Shown: in pieces, positions 26,999 to 35,061 of the stretch
Position numbering within the stretch: the first letter of the stretch is position 1
How the letters are laid out: each line of letters starts with the position of its first letter
Assembly (NCBI GenBank): GCA_964355075.1
Contig: CAYHCF010000002.1
Span: forward strand, 153,198-217,197
Origin: B1 sp964355075
GTDB lineage: Bacteria > Bacteroidota > Bacteroidia > UKL13-3
Length of the DNA stretch: 64,000 nt
Reading direction: 5' to 3'
Notes under the pieces: model-generated
What the model saw: the letters and a program-made list of their open reading frames with translations, nothing else
The model's database searches: none
Told to the model about the DNA's origin: nothing
Program-made: the position numbers and the translations under genes

Positions 26999-27016
26999 GT
27001 GATATTCAGTTTATGA

Positions 27017-27211
27017 TTACGCTGAAGCTTCTTGTTGCATCTGTAATTTGTAAGCTGCACGGATTTTTTCGTGACGTTTCTTTATACAATGTTTAATAAA
27101 AGCTTGACGACCACGTAATTCCTTAACTACGCCGGTTTTCTCAAACTTCTTTTTGAACTTTTTTAAAGCTCTGTCTAACGATTCGTTTTCTTTAACGCTG
27201 ATATGGATCAT
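27017..27211 (-). CDS. rpsU: Small ribosomal subunit protein bS21
   Basis: Ribosomal protein bS21, 64 residues (MIHISVKENESLDRALKKFK, then TGVVKELRGRQAFIKHCIKK). It binds near the 3' end of 16S rRNA. Studies of Bacteroidota ribosomes show that bS21, with bS6 and bS18, holds the anti-Shine-Dalgarno tail so that most mRNAs do not use it. This gene has its own promoter, a perfect Shine-Dalgarno before its start (27219-27228) and its own terminator. That arrangement fits autoregulation: when bS21 is scarce, free anti-SD would favour rpsU mRNA. Confidence 0.96.
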   Translation of the reverse strand: MIHISVKENESLDRALKKFKKKFEKTGVVKELRGRQAFIKHCIKKRHEKIRAAYKLQMQQEASA

Positions 27212-27218
27212 AGTGGTG

Positions 27219-27228
27219 CACCTCCTTT
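27219..27228 (-). promoter_or_regulatory. Perfect 10-nt Shine-Dalgarno of rpsU
   Basis: The mRNA reads AAAGGAGGTG, a full match to the 16S anti-SD tail, seven nucleotides before the ATG. None of the other start regions I examined in the window shows a comparable match. This is the expected exception in a phylum that mostly ignores SD sequences. Confidence 0.9.
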
Positions 27229-27257
27229 CCTTTTAGATTTTCCCCTATAAGGGACGG

Positions 27258-27286
27258 CAAAAGTAATCCATTTTTGTGAAAAACAA
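27258..27286 (-). promoter_or_regulatory. rpsU promoter
   Basis: On the minus strand TTG (27284-27286), 18 nt of spacer, then TACTTTTG (27258-27265). The spacing is one nucleotide short of the usual 19-21. The predicted transcript starts about 40 nt before the ATG, with a short CCCT/AGGG hairpin in the leader before the Shine-Dalgarno. Confidence 0.6.
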
Positions 27287-27319
27287 AATACTTTCTAAAA
27301 GTTGAGGAATTTCGGGAGT

Positions 27320-28447
27320 TTATAAACCCAGTAAAGCCTCACACAAATAATTCCATGTGAATTTTTTTCGCTCTTCTTCAATTCCTTTGATGAATTCTGC
27401 TTCCCTGTTTTGGGTATAAAAATCAGTAATTGAATCTGCAATGGCATTGGGTTCAAGCCGACAAACATAACCCACCTTATTGTTAGGAACCAATTCTGCC
27501 AAACCTCCAACATCAGTTACCAGCATGGGTTTGTGGTAATAGTATGCAATTTGGGTTACCCCGCTTTGGGTTGCATTTAAATAGGTTTGAACCACCAGAT
27601 CGCAAGCTGAGAAATAGGTGGATACTTCTCCGTTTGGAATGAAATCGGTACGAAGGATGACATCCTCCTCCAATTTCAGCTCTTTTATCTGATTCAGATA
27701 GGGTTGCGCATCTTCATAAAACTCACCGGCAACAATTAATTTCAGATTCAACGCCTTGCGGTCGAGCTTTGCGAAACTCTCCAATAACAGGATTAATCCT
27801 TTGTATTTTCTGATGAATCCAAAAAACAAAATATAATTGGTTTTGGGATCTATGCCCAATTTTATTTTGGCACTTGTTTTTTCAATAGCCGGTCCAAACA
27901 TGTCATACATCGGGTGCGGAACATATACCCTGGGTTTTGTAGGTTCAAGCAAGGCTACCTGTGAAAAAACCTCGCGTGACATACTCAAAAATCCATCACA
28001 ACTTTGCAGAAAATAATGCGTAAAAGCTTCATCGAAAAAACGTTTTTCGTGAGGCACAATATTATCGGTGATGGCAAGTATTTTGGTAGTGGCATTTCCT
28101 TTTAAAAACCGGGAAATGGTGCCAAATGCCGGACCCATAAAACTCATCCAATACCTAAAAATGACCAGATCATATTTCTTTTGTGAAAACAGAATGCCAT
28201 ACCCAATCCAATTAAAAGGATTAATGGAATTTATTTTTGAATGAATAATCAAATCTTCAGGTTTAGGATCAGCAGAAAACTGCGATTTGCCCGGAAATAA
28301 CAATTTGGGATATTGCAAACTAAAACTCAGAATTTCACAGGAGTGGCCCATGGCATTAAACTCGCGGCAGAGGCGTTCATCGTATGTTGCAAGCCCTCCT
28401 CTTAACGGATGTGCAGGACCCACGATCAGTATCTTTTTTTTAGTCAT
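27320..28447 (-). CDS. Glycosyltransferase family 4 (GT-B fold)
   Basis: A GT4-type glycosyltransferase of 375 residues. The N-terminal domain opens KILIVGPAHPLRGGLATYDE, a typical donor-domain loop. The C-terminal domain has NYILFFGFIRKYKGLILLLE and the nucleotide-sugar motif YFSACDLVVQTYLNATQSGV, ending with VTDVGGLAELV. The start at 28447 overlaps the stop of the upstream family 2 glycosyltransferase by 8 bp, so translation is probably coupled; an in-frame upstream start would overlap more deeply. It is the last gene of the dihydroorotase-like/DUF4199/GT2/GT4 unit. The sugar and acceptor cannot be read from the sequence. Confidence 0.88.
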   Translation of the reverse strand: MTKKKILIVGPAHPLRGGLATYDERLCREFNAMGHSCEILSFSLQYPKLLFPGKSQFSADPKPEDLIIHSKINSINPFNWIGYGILFSQKKYDLVIFRYWMSFMGPAFGTISRFLKGNATTKILAITDNIVPHEKRFFDEAFTHYFLQSCDGFLSMSREVFSQVALLEPTKPRVYVPHPMYDMFGPAIEKTSAKIKLGIDPKTNYILFFGFIRKYKGLILLLESFAKLDRKALNLKLIVAGEFYEDAQPYLNQIKELKLEEDVILRTDFIPNGEVSTYFSACDLVVQTYLNATQSGVTQIAYYYHKPMLVTDVGGLAELVPNNKVGYVCRLEPNAIADSITDFYTQNREAEFIKGIEEERKKFTWNYLCEALLGL

Positions 28448-29420
28448 CGAAACCAACACGCTTGGTGATACCAAAAACATTTCTTTCGGTGGCATTTCTC
28501 GAAATCATTTCTCCGATAAAGCCCGCTAAAAATAACTGAACCCCGATGACAAGCGTAACCAAAGAGAGATAAAACATGGGTTGTTCAGTAATATTTCTGG
28601 GTAAAGTATCGCCATGATAAATGTAGATAAGTTTATTTACGATAATCCATAAGGCGCCCACAAAACCAAAGAAAAACATAAGGGTTCCCAGCACGCCAAA
28701 AAAATGCATAGGTCGTTTGCCAAATTTAGAAACAAAAAAGATGGTTAACAAATCCAGAAACCCATTGATAAATCTGGCGATTCCACCAAATTTTGTTATT
28801 CCGTATTTGCGGGCTCGGTGTTGAACAACCTTCTCTCCTATTTTTCTAAAACCTGCCCATTTTGCGATTACCGGAATATAACGGTGCATCTCATTATAAA
28901 CTTCAATAGCCTTTACAACTTCATTGCGGTAGGCCTTCAAACCACAGTTAAAATCGTGCAATTTGATTCCGGAGATGCTGCGTGTGGCGGCATTGAAAAA
29001 TTTTGTGGGAATCGTTTTGCTGATGGGATCGAAACGCTTCTTTTTCCAACCACTTACCAAATCAAAACCTTCTTCGGTAATCATTCTGTATAGTTCCGGG
29101 ATTTCATCGGGGCTATCCTGCATATCGGCATCCATTGTAATAATTACATCGCCCTGTGCAGCACGAAACCCAATATTCAGTGCGGCCGATTTCCCATAAT
29201 TTCTCCTGAACTTAATGGCCTTTACAAAAGGGTTCTTTGAACTGAGATTTTCAACGATTTTCCATGAATTATCTGTGCTTCCATCATCCACAAGCAGGAT
29301 TTCATAACTGAGCTTGTTCAGAGCCAAAACCCTTTCAATCCATTCAATCAGTTCGGGAATTGATTCTTCCTCATTAAAAAAGGGGATAACAACGGAAATA
29401 TTTATATTGTCCTGACTCAT
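28440..29420 (-). CDS. Family 2 glycosyltransferase with C-terminal membrane anchor (polyprenyl-phosphate type)
   Basis: A 326-residue GT2 enzyme resembling polyisoprenyl-phosphate glycosyltransferases. The catalytic domain starts ISVVIPFFNEEESIPELIEW, with EILLVDDGSTDNSW and the metal-binding DMQDSPDEIPELYRM. Two membrane spans follow at the C-terminus (FFGVLGTLMFFFGFVGALWI and FYLSLVTLVIGVQLFLAGFI), as in DPM1/ArnC-like enzymes that load a sugar on a lipid carrier at the inner membrane. It is 3 bp downstream of the DUF4199 gene and overlaps the next glycosyltransferase by 8 bp, showing a tight operon. Confidence 0.9.
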   Translation of the reverse strand: MSQDNINISVVIPFFNEEESIPELIEWIERVLALNKLSYEILLVDDGSTDNSWKIVENLSSKNPFVKAIKFRRNYGKSAALNIGFRAAQGDVIITMDADMQDSPDEIPELYRMITEEGFDLVSGWKKKRFDPISKTIPTKFFNAATRSISGIKLHDFNCGLKAYRNEVVKAIEVYNEMHRYIPVIAKWAGFRKIGEKVVQHRARKYGITKFGGIARFINGFLDLLTIFFVSKFGKRPMHFFGVLGTLMFFFGFVGALWIIVNKLIYIYHGDTLPRNITEQPMFYLSLVTLVIGVQLFLAGFIGEMISRNATERNVFGITKRVGFDD

Positions 29421-29423
29421 TGA

Positions 29424-29981
29424 TTAGCTCACTAAATCGTTATAAGCTCCGTCGGGATTTTCCTTTTTGGTGAAAATAGAAAGGATTAACGAAACAATTA
29501 ATCCCATAAATACACTAGCTAAAATTCCCATTATTGCCATCATCCAGGGTGAATTAAAAAAATTCATCATCTTCATACCCATATTTATTTGATCTTCCGT
29601 ACTACTCGGATCTTCAATCAATTTTCTTTTGGCTTCATCCATGATATTTTTGGTTAATTCAGGATCAATAAACAAGGAAAAAAACAATTGATAAATGGTT
29701 ACAACCACTCCGGCACAAAGGGCAATCAGTACACCTGTTCCAACTCCCTGTCCGTATGAAATAAAGCCATTTAACGTTTCATCTCTTCTTGCTTTTATGC
29801 CTAAATACAGGGAACCCACAACAATTAAAATATTGATACAGCTTATTATCCAATTACTTTTTACAGCAAAACCTAATATATACAGCAAAACAGAAAATCC
29901 GATAGAAGTTAAGGCATAAATCAGGCTATACTTAAAAATGATCTGCCATTTGTTGGTTTGGGCTTGAATTTGATCTTCCAT
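29424..29981 (-). CDS. DUF4199 membrane protein
   Basis: A 185-residue integral membrane protein of the DUF4199 family, which is almost confined to Bacteroidota. Four hydrophobic spans are visible: YSLIYALTSIGFSVLLYILG, WIISCINILIVVGSLYLGIK, GVLIALCAGVVVTIYQLFFS and a last one around AIMGILASVFMGLIVSLILS. The charged segment between spans 1-2 and 3 contains RRDETLNGFISYGQGVGTG, the family's most conserved patch. It lies 3 bp upstream of the family 2 glycosyltransferase, and the two are commonly neighbours in this phylum. The function is not known. Confidence 0.88.
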   Translation of the reverse strand: MEDQIQAQTNKWQIIFKYSLIYALTSIGFSVLLYILGFAVKSNWIISCINILIVVGSLYLGIKARRDETLNGFISYGQGVGTGVLIALCAGVVVTIYQLFFSLFIDPELTKNIMDEAKRKLIEDPSSTEDQINMGMKMMNFFNSPWMMAIMGILASVFMGLIVSLILSIFTKKENPDGAYNDLVS

Positions 29982-30028
29982 ATAGTTAAATTATTATTAA
30001 GACAAACAAACAATTCGTTTAAAAAAAA

Positions 30029-30700
30029 TCAGGCATAATTAAACGCATTCAGGGCATCAAAAATTGCTTCTTCAACAGAATTTAATCCTTCGGGCATTTT
30101 ACTTTGAGGCAAAACTCCTTCAACATATTGAAAAAACAAAACGATAGAAATAAAATAATCCTGAATACCGGTATCTTCTTTCACACTCTTCTGAACCTGT
30201 CTCAGTTCAGATAGTTTTAAATCCAGTAAATCCTCATTTTCAATCAGACTTTCATAAATTCGGTGTTCATCCTGAAACTCATCTTCGTTAACCAGTAAAA
30301 ATTCATTCAAAAAATCATCCATCGAAATTTGAACTTCGGTTTCGTTGGCTTCACTGATATAGAGAAACAGGTTCAGCATTTCTGAACCACGGTCTAAGGT
30401 TTTATTCTCAATTTCATTCCATTCCGGCGAATCGAAATAATCTTCTTTGTGTTGTTCGGCAGCTAAAAAGTGTACCATCAACAAATCAAACAAAAGTTCT
30501 TCCAGTGGTTGATAATCCGGATTTTTTTCAATGATACCATCCAATAACGCAATGCGGTTTAAAAATCCCTCCTGCTCGCTTCTGATTATTTTTTCAATAT
30601 CTGAAGTAATTGTATGTAAGGCTTTACCTGATTCGTAAGAACCCAGCAGGGCTCTTACACTATTAATAACAGCAACCTGTGTTTGATTTTCGTTTGACAT
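30029..30700 (-). CDS. Conserved-looking acidic protein of unknown function
   Basis: A soluble, acidic protein of 223 residues that I do not recognise. It has no signal peptide or membrane span and is probably all-helical. It is rich in Glu and Asp, for example SEANETEVQISMDDFLNEFL and LVNEDEFQDEHRIYESLIEN. Its start lies 3 bp after the dihydroorotase-like stop and its stop lies 47 bp before DUF4199, so it is embedded in a tight unit, which supports it being a real gene. Nothing in its sequence suggests a catalytic site. Confidence 0.75.
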   Translation of the reverse strand: MSNENQTQVAVINSVRALLGSYESGKALHTITSDIEKIIRSEQEGFLNRIALLDGIIEKNPDYQPLEELLFDLLMVHFLAAEQHKEDYFDSPEWNEIENKTLDRGSEMLNLFLYISEANETEVQISMDDFLNEFLLVNEDEFQDEHRIYESLIENEDLLDLKLSELRQVQKSVKEDTGIQDYFISIVLFFQYVEGVLPQSKMPEGLNSVEEAIFDALNAFNYA

Positions 30701-30703
30701 TTT

Positions 30704-31981
30704 TTATGATATATGGCAATCGTCTTTACAGACAACGGCGCAAATTTTCCCTGTTAATTTTTGATGAAGGAAAGGAGAATTTTTTGATTTAGATAAATTT
30801 TGCTCATACATCCAGGTTTGCTTCGGATCAAAAACAACCAACTTTGCTATTTGTCCGGCCTGGATAGAGATATTCCCTATGCCCAATATTTTTCTCGGAC
30901 CTGATGTAAGCGTTTTCATCAATACATCATAAGGCAAGTCTTCGGGTTTATTTAGGAGCAACATGGATAAAAATGCCTGAAGTGTAATCATTCCAACCTG
31001 GGCATATTCAAATTCGACCTCCTTATTTTCAATATTTTGTGGCTGATGATTACTTACGATGGCATCAATGGTATGATCGGAAATACCTTCCCATAATGCT
31101 TTTTGGTCTGATTTACCTCTTAATGGCGGGTATACTTTAAAGACAGAATCATAATCTTTTAAGTTCTCATCGGTAAAACATAAATTCGCAATTGCTACAT
31201 CGCAGGTAATCGAAAGTCCCTGTTTTTTTGCTTTTCTGATTAATTCGACGGATCCTTTTGTAGAGATATGTGAAAAATGCAGTCGGCTTCCGGTGTATCT
31301 GAGCAATTCAATATCCCTGCTTATCATCAGTTCTTCTGCGTGAGAAGGAATTCCTTTTAAACCAAGTAAAGTGCTGATTTCTCCTTCATGGATCCGACCT
31401 CCTTCACTAATATTCTGGTCATCGGGGCTACTCAGCAATAAACCATTAAAGATTTTTGCATATAATAGCCCTCTTTGTAAAATGCCGGCATGAACCAAAG
31501 GCCGGTTACCGTCGGTAAAGCCAATAGCCCCTGCCTGTCTCATATCAAACAATTCAGCCAGTTCCTTACCTTCCCTTTTTTGGGTAATACAACCGTATGG
31601 ATGCAAATCAATAGGTAGATTCTGAGATTGCCCGCAAACATATTCAATACCGGTTTTGCTATCGCGGGAAGGATTTGTAGAAGGAAGCAAAGCCACGTCG
31701 GTAAATCCTCCGGCAAGAGCCACGATGGCGCCAGATGTTAAATCTTCTTTATATTCAAATCCGGGATCGCAAAAATCAGCACGCAGATCAAACCAACCGG
31801 GTGAAACCAATTTCTTTCCGGCATTAAATTGTTTAATGGTTTTAGGAATGGATTTAAAGGCTCTTTTTAAAGATGGTTTTACCGAATCAATTCTGCCATC
31901 AATCACAAGAATATCACAAATTTTGCCATTAAAAGGCGACTCAGAATCACAAACAAGTGCGTTGCATACTAGTAGCTTCAT
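30704..31981 (-). CDS. Dihydroorotase-like amidohydrolase, probably inactive
   Basis: A 425-residue protein of the type I dihydroorotase family by length and layout (SPGWFDLRADFCDPGFEYKE, LTSGAIVALAGGFTDVALLP, PSTNPSRDSKTG, YPPLRGKSDQKALWEGI). The metal site is lost: the expected HxH is Arg67-Ala-Asp69, the region that should carry a ligand His reads SSPDDQNISEGG, and the catalytic Asp of the usual DHAP motif is Asn311 (SNHQPQ). Only His235/His238 and the overall frame remain. It may therefore be a structural or regulatory homologue, as known for inactive DHOases paired with aspartate transcarbamoylase. It leads an operon with a good promoter. Confidence 0.85.
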   Translation of the reverse strand: MKLLVCNALVCDSESPFNGKICDILVIDGRIDSVKPSLKRAFKSIPKTIKQFNAGKKLVSPGWFDLRADFCDPGFEYKEDLTSGAIVALAGGFTDVALLPSTNPSRDSKTGIEYVCGQSQNLPIDLHPYGCITQKREGKELAELFDMRQAGAIGFTDGNRPLVHAGILQRGLLYAKIFNGLLLSSPDDQNISEGGRIHEGEISTLLGLKGIPSHAEELMISRDIELLRYTGSRLHFSHISTKGSVELIRKAKKQGLSITCDVAIANLCFTDENLKDYDSVFKVYPPLRGKSDQKALWEGISDHTIDAIVSNHQPQNIENKEVEFEYAQVGMITLQAFLSMLLLNKPEDLPYDVLMKTLTSGPRKILGIGNISIQAGQIAKLVVFDPKQTWMYEQNLSKSKNSPFLHQKLTGKICAVVCKDDCHIS

Positions 31982-32000
31982 TCGTTGGGAACAATCTGGA

Positions 32001-32030
32001 CAAATATATTAATTAAAACGCTAAAATCAA
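32001..32030 (-). promoter_or_regulatory. Promoter of the dihydroorotase-like/DUF4199/glycosyltransferase operon
   Basis: On the minus strand TTG (32028-32030), 19 nt, then TATATTTG (32001-32008), a full match to the Bacteroidota consensus. The predicted transcription start lies about 13 nt before the ATG at 31981. Confidence 0.68.
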
Positions 32031-32107
32031 TTTAAGTCGGATGAACGTGCAAATTTGACCTGCTTTATCTTATTATTTGTTTAAAACATAAGGCCTTACA
32101 ATAGAAA

Positions 32108-34123
32108 TTACTTTAAAAACCTGAGAAAAAGAATTTCTAGAATTAAAAAACTTAATGCAAATAATAAGGCAAGTCTCCATAAGGGTGTACCCGTTTCCTC
32201 CAGTACAATTTTTTTTCCAAAAAAGGAAATATCCTCTTCCAATATATCCGAACCCAGTGATTCCTTTATTTTTCCGATAGAACCTTTCTTCGGATTTGAT
32301 TCATTCCGGTTAAAATTGAAAGCAATTTTTGCGATTTCCTTTTCCTGATTCATCGTTGAAAAGACCCCGGCTGTTTTTACCTCATCATTCAAAAACAATT
32401 GCCACTTTCCTTCACCCGATCTTGTTTCAAACAATATTTCTTTGTTTTTCAATTTCAATTTAATCAACTTGAGGTTATCAGGATTATCAATGAATATTAT
32501 GTCTTGTTGACCCAAAATTATGGAAAGCTGGTATGGCGATTTGGCCAACAAAGGCATGCGTAATAACACAGGCACAAACAAGGCATGATGCGAAAAGTTA
32601 CATGCTGATTTGTTAAACGAAGAAGCGAATAAAAACAAGTTCCCCTTTTTATAGAAAGAATGGGTTAAAAATGGCGCATCATTATTCATTTGAATAATTG
32701 TTTTAGACAATGATGACGATTTTGTACCCATTTGCCAGAATTCATAGATCTCGGGCAAATTAGCCTGTTCAGGTATTTTGGTAAATACTTTGTCGAACAA
32801 CTGATCCCTCACATCCATTTGGGAAACTTTTAAAGCTTGTTTTTGAATCTGTAACAATTGAACTCCGCCTATTCCCATTAAGAATGAATTGATACCCGGC
32901 AGATCTTTTGGACCGGGTGAGGGCACAAATAGAACAACACCTCCATTCGTTATAAACTTTGTTAATTCGAGGTTTAAACCGGAAGTGATTTCATCGGGTT
33001 CATTCAATATGATTAAGCTTTGTTCAGGAAAGGCTTTAAAATTGATTTGTTCAAAACCTTGCGTATTTAATTTATAAAACTCATCCAACGCAAAAACCTG
33101 CTTAAAAGGGTTTTCAGAAGGATTTTTGGTAAGAACCAATATTTCCAGTTTATCCTGAGCTTTTAAGCTAAGAAAATAAGAGTCATCAAACGTTACCGGG
33201 TAATCGGTAATACTCAGCATGGCCTCATGCCATGTATGATCCATTAATGAGAAGTTTACCGTAACAACCACATCAGAATTGGTTTGGCAGGAGAAGTTTT
33301 GAATGGCTTTTTGGACTCCATCTATTTTTAAAACGAGGGGTTGATTTTCAATGGCGGTTTCACTTCCATTTTTTAACCTTACCAGCAGCTGACTATTCGT
33401 GCCGGTTTTAATAAAAGGTTCCTTCATCCACACAGAATCTATCCAAACATTTTGCTCAATCACACTGGTTAACGGGACCAATCTTAAATTGATGGCCGAA
33501 TCAACTTTTATTCGTTTCAGATCAATCATACTTTCCTGAAAATCACTGATCCAAAAGCTGTTTTTTTGCGCAGCACGATCGGCCTGGAAAAGTTGATTTT
33601 GGCGTGTATAAATTTCACTTAACTTTTTATGAGTCGAAGAAATTTCAGCCTCATCCACCATTTGCATGAAATCTTTTTTACTTAACCACCTTTGATGCTT
33701 CCCTTCAAAATCATTGGTAAGCAATTGGTATTGGTCAGTTTCTTTATAGGCCTCAGCAATTTTCTTAGCTTTTGCTTTTGCAATTTCAAATAAAGGACCC
33801 TGCTTGTTTAGTGCCGTCATAGAAAAGCTGTTATCCAGAAAAACGCTTATCATTTTCGAAGGATACCTGAGTGCTTTTGCATTATTTGGGATATAGGGCT
33901 GAGCAAATGCCAATACCAACAGACCAATAGCCAAAATTCTGCAGGCCAAAACAAGCCAATTTTTTAAAGTTTGTTGCTTTTGATTTTGTTCAGTCAGCTG
34001 TTTCAAAAACCGGATATCACTGAAAAGAATTTTCTTATACCGGCGAAAATTAAACAGATGAATAACAATAGGAATGGCTATAAAGCCCAGGGCAAATAAA
34101 AATGTTGGATACAGGAACTGCAT
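32108..34123 (-). CDS. BatA-like membrane protein with von Willebrand A-type domain
   Basis: A 671-residue protein with the N-terminal BatA (aerotolerance) domain: FLFALGFIAIPIVIHLFNFR, then the conserved RRYKKILFSDIRFLKQL and a second span WLVLACRILAIGLLVLAFAQ. A VWA-like segment follows with an intact MIDAS start (DNSFSM near residue 94). The rest is a large extracytoplasmic region, and the protein ends with one membrane span (LWRLALLFALSFLILEILFL). Such proteins are common in Bacteroidota next to pyrC-like genes. The role is unknown; the name BatA refers only to the domain. It reads toward the dihydroorotase-like operon, 126 bp upstream of it. Confidence 0.85.
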   Translation of the reverse strand: MQFLYPTFLFALGFIAIPIVIHLFNFRRYKKILFSDIRFLKQLTEQNQKQQTLKNWLVLACRILAIGLLVLAFAQPYIPNNAKALRYPSKMISVFLDNSFSMTALNKQGPLFEIAKAKAKKIAEAYKETDQYQLLTNDFEGKHQRWLSKKDFMQMVDEAEISSTHKKLSEIYTRQNQLFQADRAAQKNSFWISDFQESMIDLKRIKVDSAINLRLVPLTSVIEQNVWIDSVWMKEPFIKTGTNSQLLVRLKNGSETAIENQPLVLKIDGVQKAIQNFSCQTNSDVVVTVNFSLMDHTWHEAMLSITDYPVTFDDSYFLSLKAQDKLEILVLTKNPSENPFKQVFALDEFYKLNTQGFEQINFKAFPEQSLIILNEPDEITSGLNLELTKFITNGGVVLFVPSPGPKDLPGINSFLMGIGGVQLLQIQKQALKVSQMDVRDQLFDKVFTKIPEQANLPEIYEFWQMGTKSSSLSKTIIQMNNDAPFLTHSFYKKGNLFLFASSFNKSACNFSHHALFVPVLLRMPLLAKSPYQLSIILGQQDIIFIDNPDNLKLIKLKLKNKEILFETRSGEGKWQLFLNDEVKTAGVFSTMNQEKEIAKIAFNFNRNESNPKKGSIGKIKESLGSDILEEDISFFGKKIVLEETGTPLWRLALLFALSFLILEILFLRFLK

Positions 34124-34260
34124 GGCTGCAAATTAACAGGGTTTAGGATAATTTAGCATTTTTTTCTAAAAAAGCATTAATAAATATATAAAGGTACCCA
34201 TCCTTATGCACCAAATCCTCAGTGTACAATTTTAATTACTAACTTTTATGCCCCATTAAT

Positions 34261-34268
34261 TACATTTG
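34261..34268 (+). promoter_or_regulatory. -7 box four nucleotides before the SDR start codon
   Basis: TACATTTG is a full -7 match, and only 4 nt separate it from the ATG at 34273, so a transcript would begin at or next to the start codon (leaderless). No TTG lies at the normal -33 distance. Confidence 0.4.
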
Positions 34269-34272
34269 AAGC

Positions 34273-35061
34273 ATGAACATTGATTTAAAAGGAAAGAATG
34301 CACTGGTTTGTGGAAGCACAAAAGGAATTGGATTTGCCATTGCCCAACAAATGGCACTTGTAGGTGCAAATGTTACTTTGATGGCCAGGAATGGAGATTT
34401 ACTATCCAGTATTGTAAAGGATTTACCTTGTGAAGGCGATCAGAAACACGATTTTCTGATTGCAGATTTCAGTAAACCGGAGCAGGTAAAGGCTGCAATT
34501 GAAGAAAAAATAAATAGTCATTATTCCTACCAGATTTTGGTAAATAATAGTGGTGGGCCGGGTCCCGGACCAGTCCTGGGAGCAAAACAAGAAGAATTTT
34601 CAACCGCCTTTAATACGCATTTACTCAGCAGTCATTATTTGGTTCAGGGCTTAGTAAATGGCATGAAACAAAGTGGATACGGGCGCATTATTAATATTAT
34701 TTCAACCAGTGTAAAAATTCCTTTAAAAGGCCTGGGTGTTTCAAACACCATCAGAGGCGCTATGGCCAGTTGGAGTAAGACACTGGCAGCCGAATTGGCT
34801 CCATTGGGAATTACTGTAAATAATATACTTCCCGGAGCAACAGCCACCGATCGTTTAAAACAAATCATTGAGGGAAAATCAATGAAACAAAATGGAAGTA
34901 TTGAAGCAGTGAATGAGGAAATGTTGTCTGAAATTCCAATGCATCGATTCGCAAAGCCCGAGGAAATCGCTTATGTAGCCTGTTTTTTGGCAAGTCCTTA
35001 TGCAGCCTATATTACCGGGATCAATATTCCGGTTGATGGGGGAAGAACGGGTTGTCTTTAG
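34273..35061 (+). CDS. SDR-family oxidoreductase lacking the catalytic Tyr-Lys pair
   Basis: A 262-residue short-chain dehydrogenase/reductase. The cofactor motif is CGSTKGIGFAIA (residues 13-24), NNSGGPGPGPV replaces the usual NNAG, and the C-terminus PYAAYITGINIPVDGGRTG is typical of the classical family. The normal YxxxK is not present: after S144/S146 the sequence reads SNTIR at 157-161, so Ser and Arg occupy the Tyr and Lys places. A recognised SDR subgroup often labelled 3-oxoacyl-ACP reductase shows a similar change, so this is probably a natural variant and not damage. Its activity is unproven. Its stop abuts that of the convergent kinase gene with no spacer. Confidence 0.85.
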   Translation: MNIDLKGKNALVCGSTKGIGFAIAQQMALVGANVTLMARNGDLLSSIVKDLPCEGDQKHDFLIADFSKPEQVKAAIEEKINSHYSYQILVNNSGGPGPGPVLGAKQEEFSTAFNTHLLSSHYLVQGLVNGMKQSGYGRIINIISTSVKIPLKGLGVSNTIRGAMASWSKTLAAELAPLGITVNNILPGATATDRLKQIIEGKSMKQNGSIEAVNEEMLSEIPMHRFAKPEEIAYVACFLASPYAAYITGINIPVDGGRTGCL

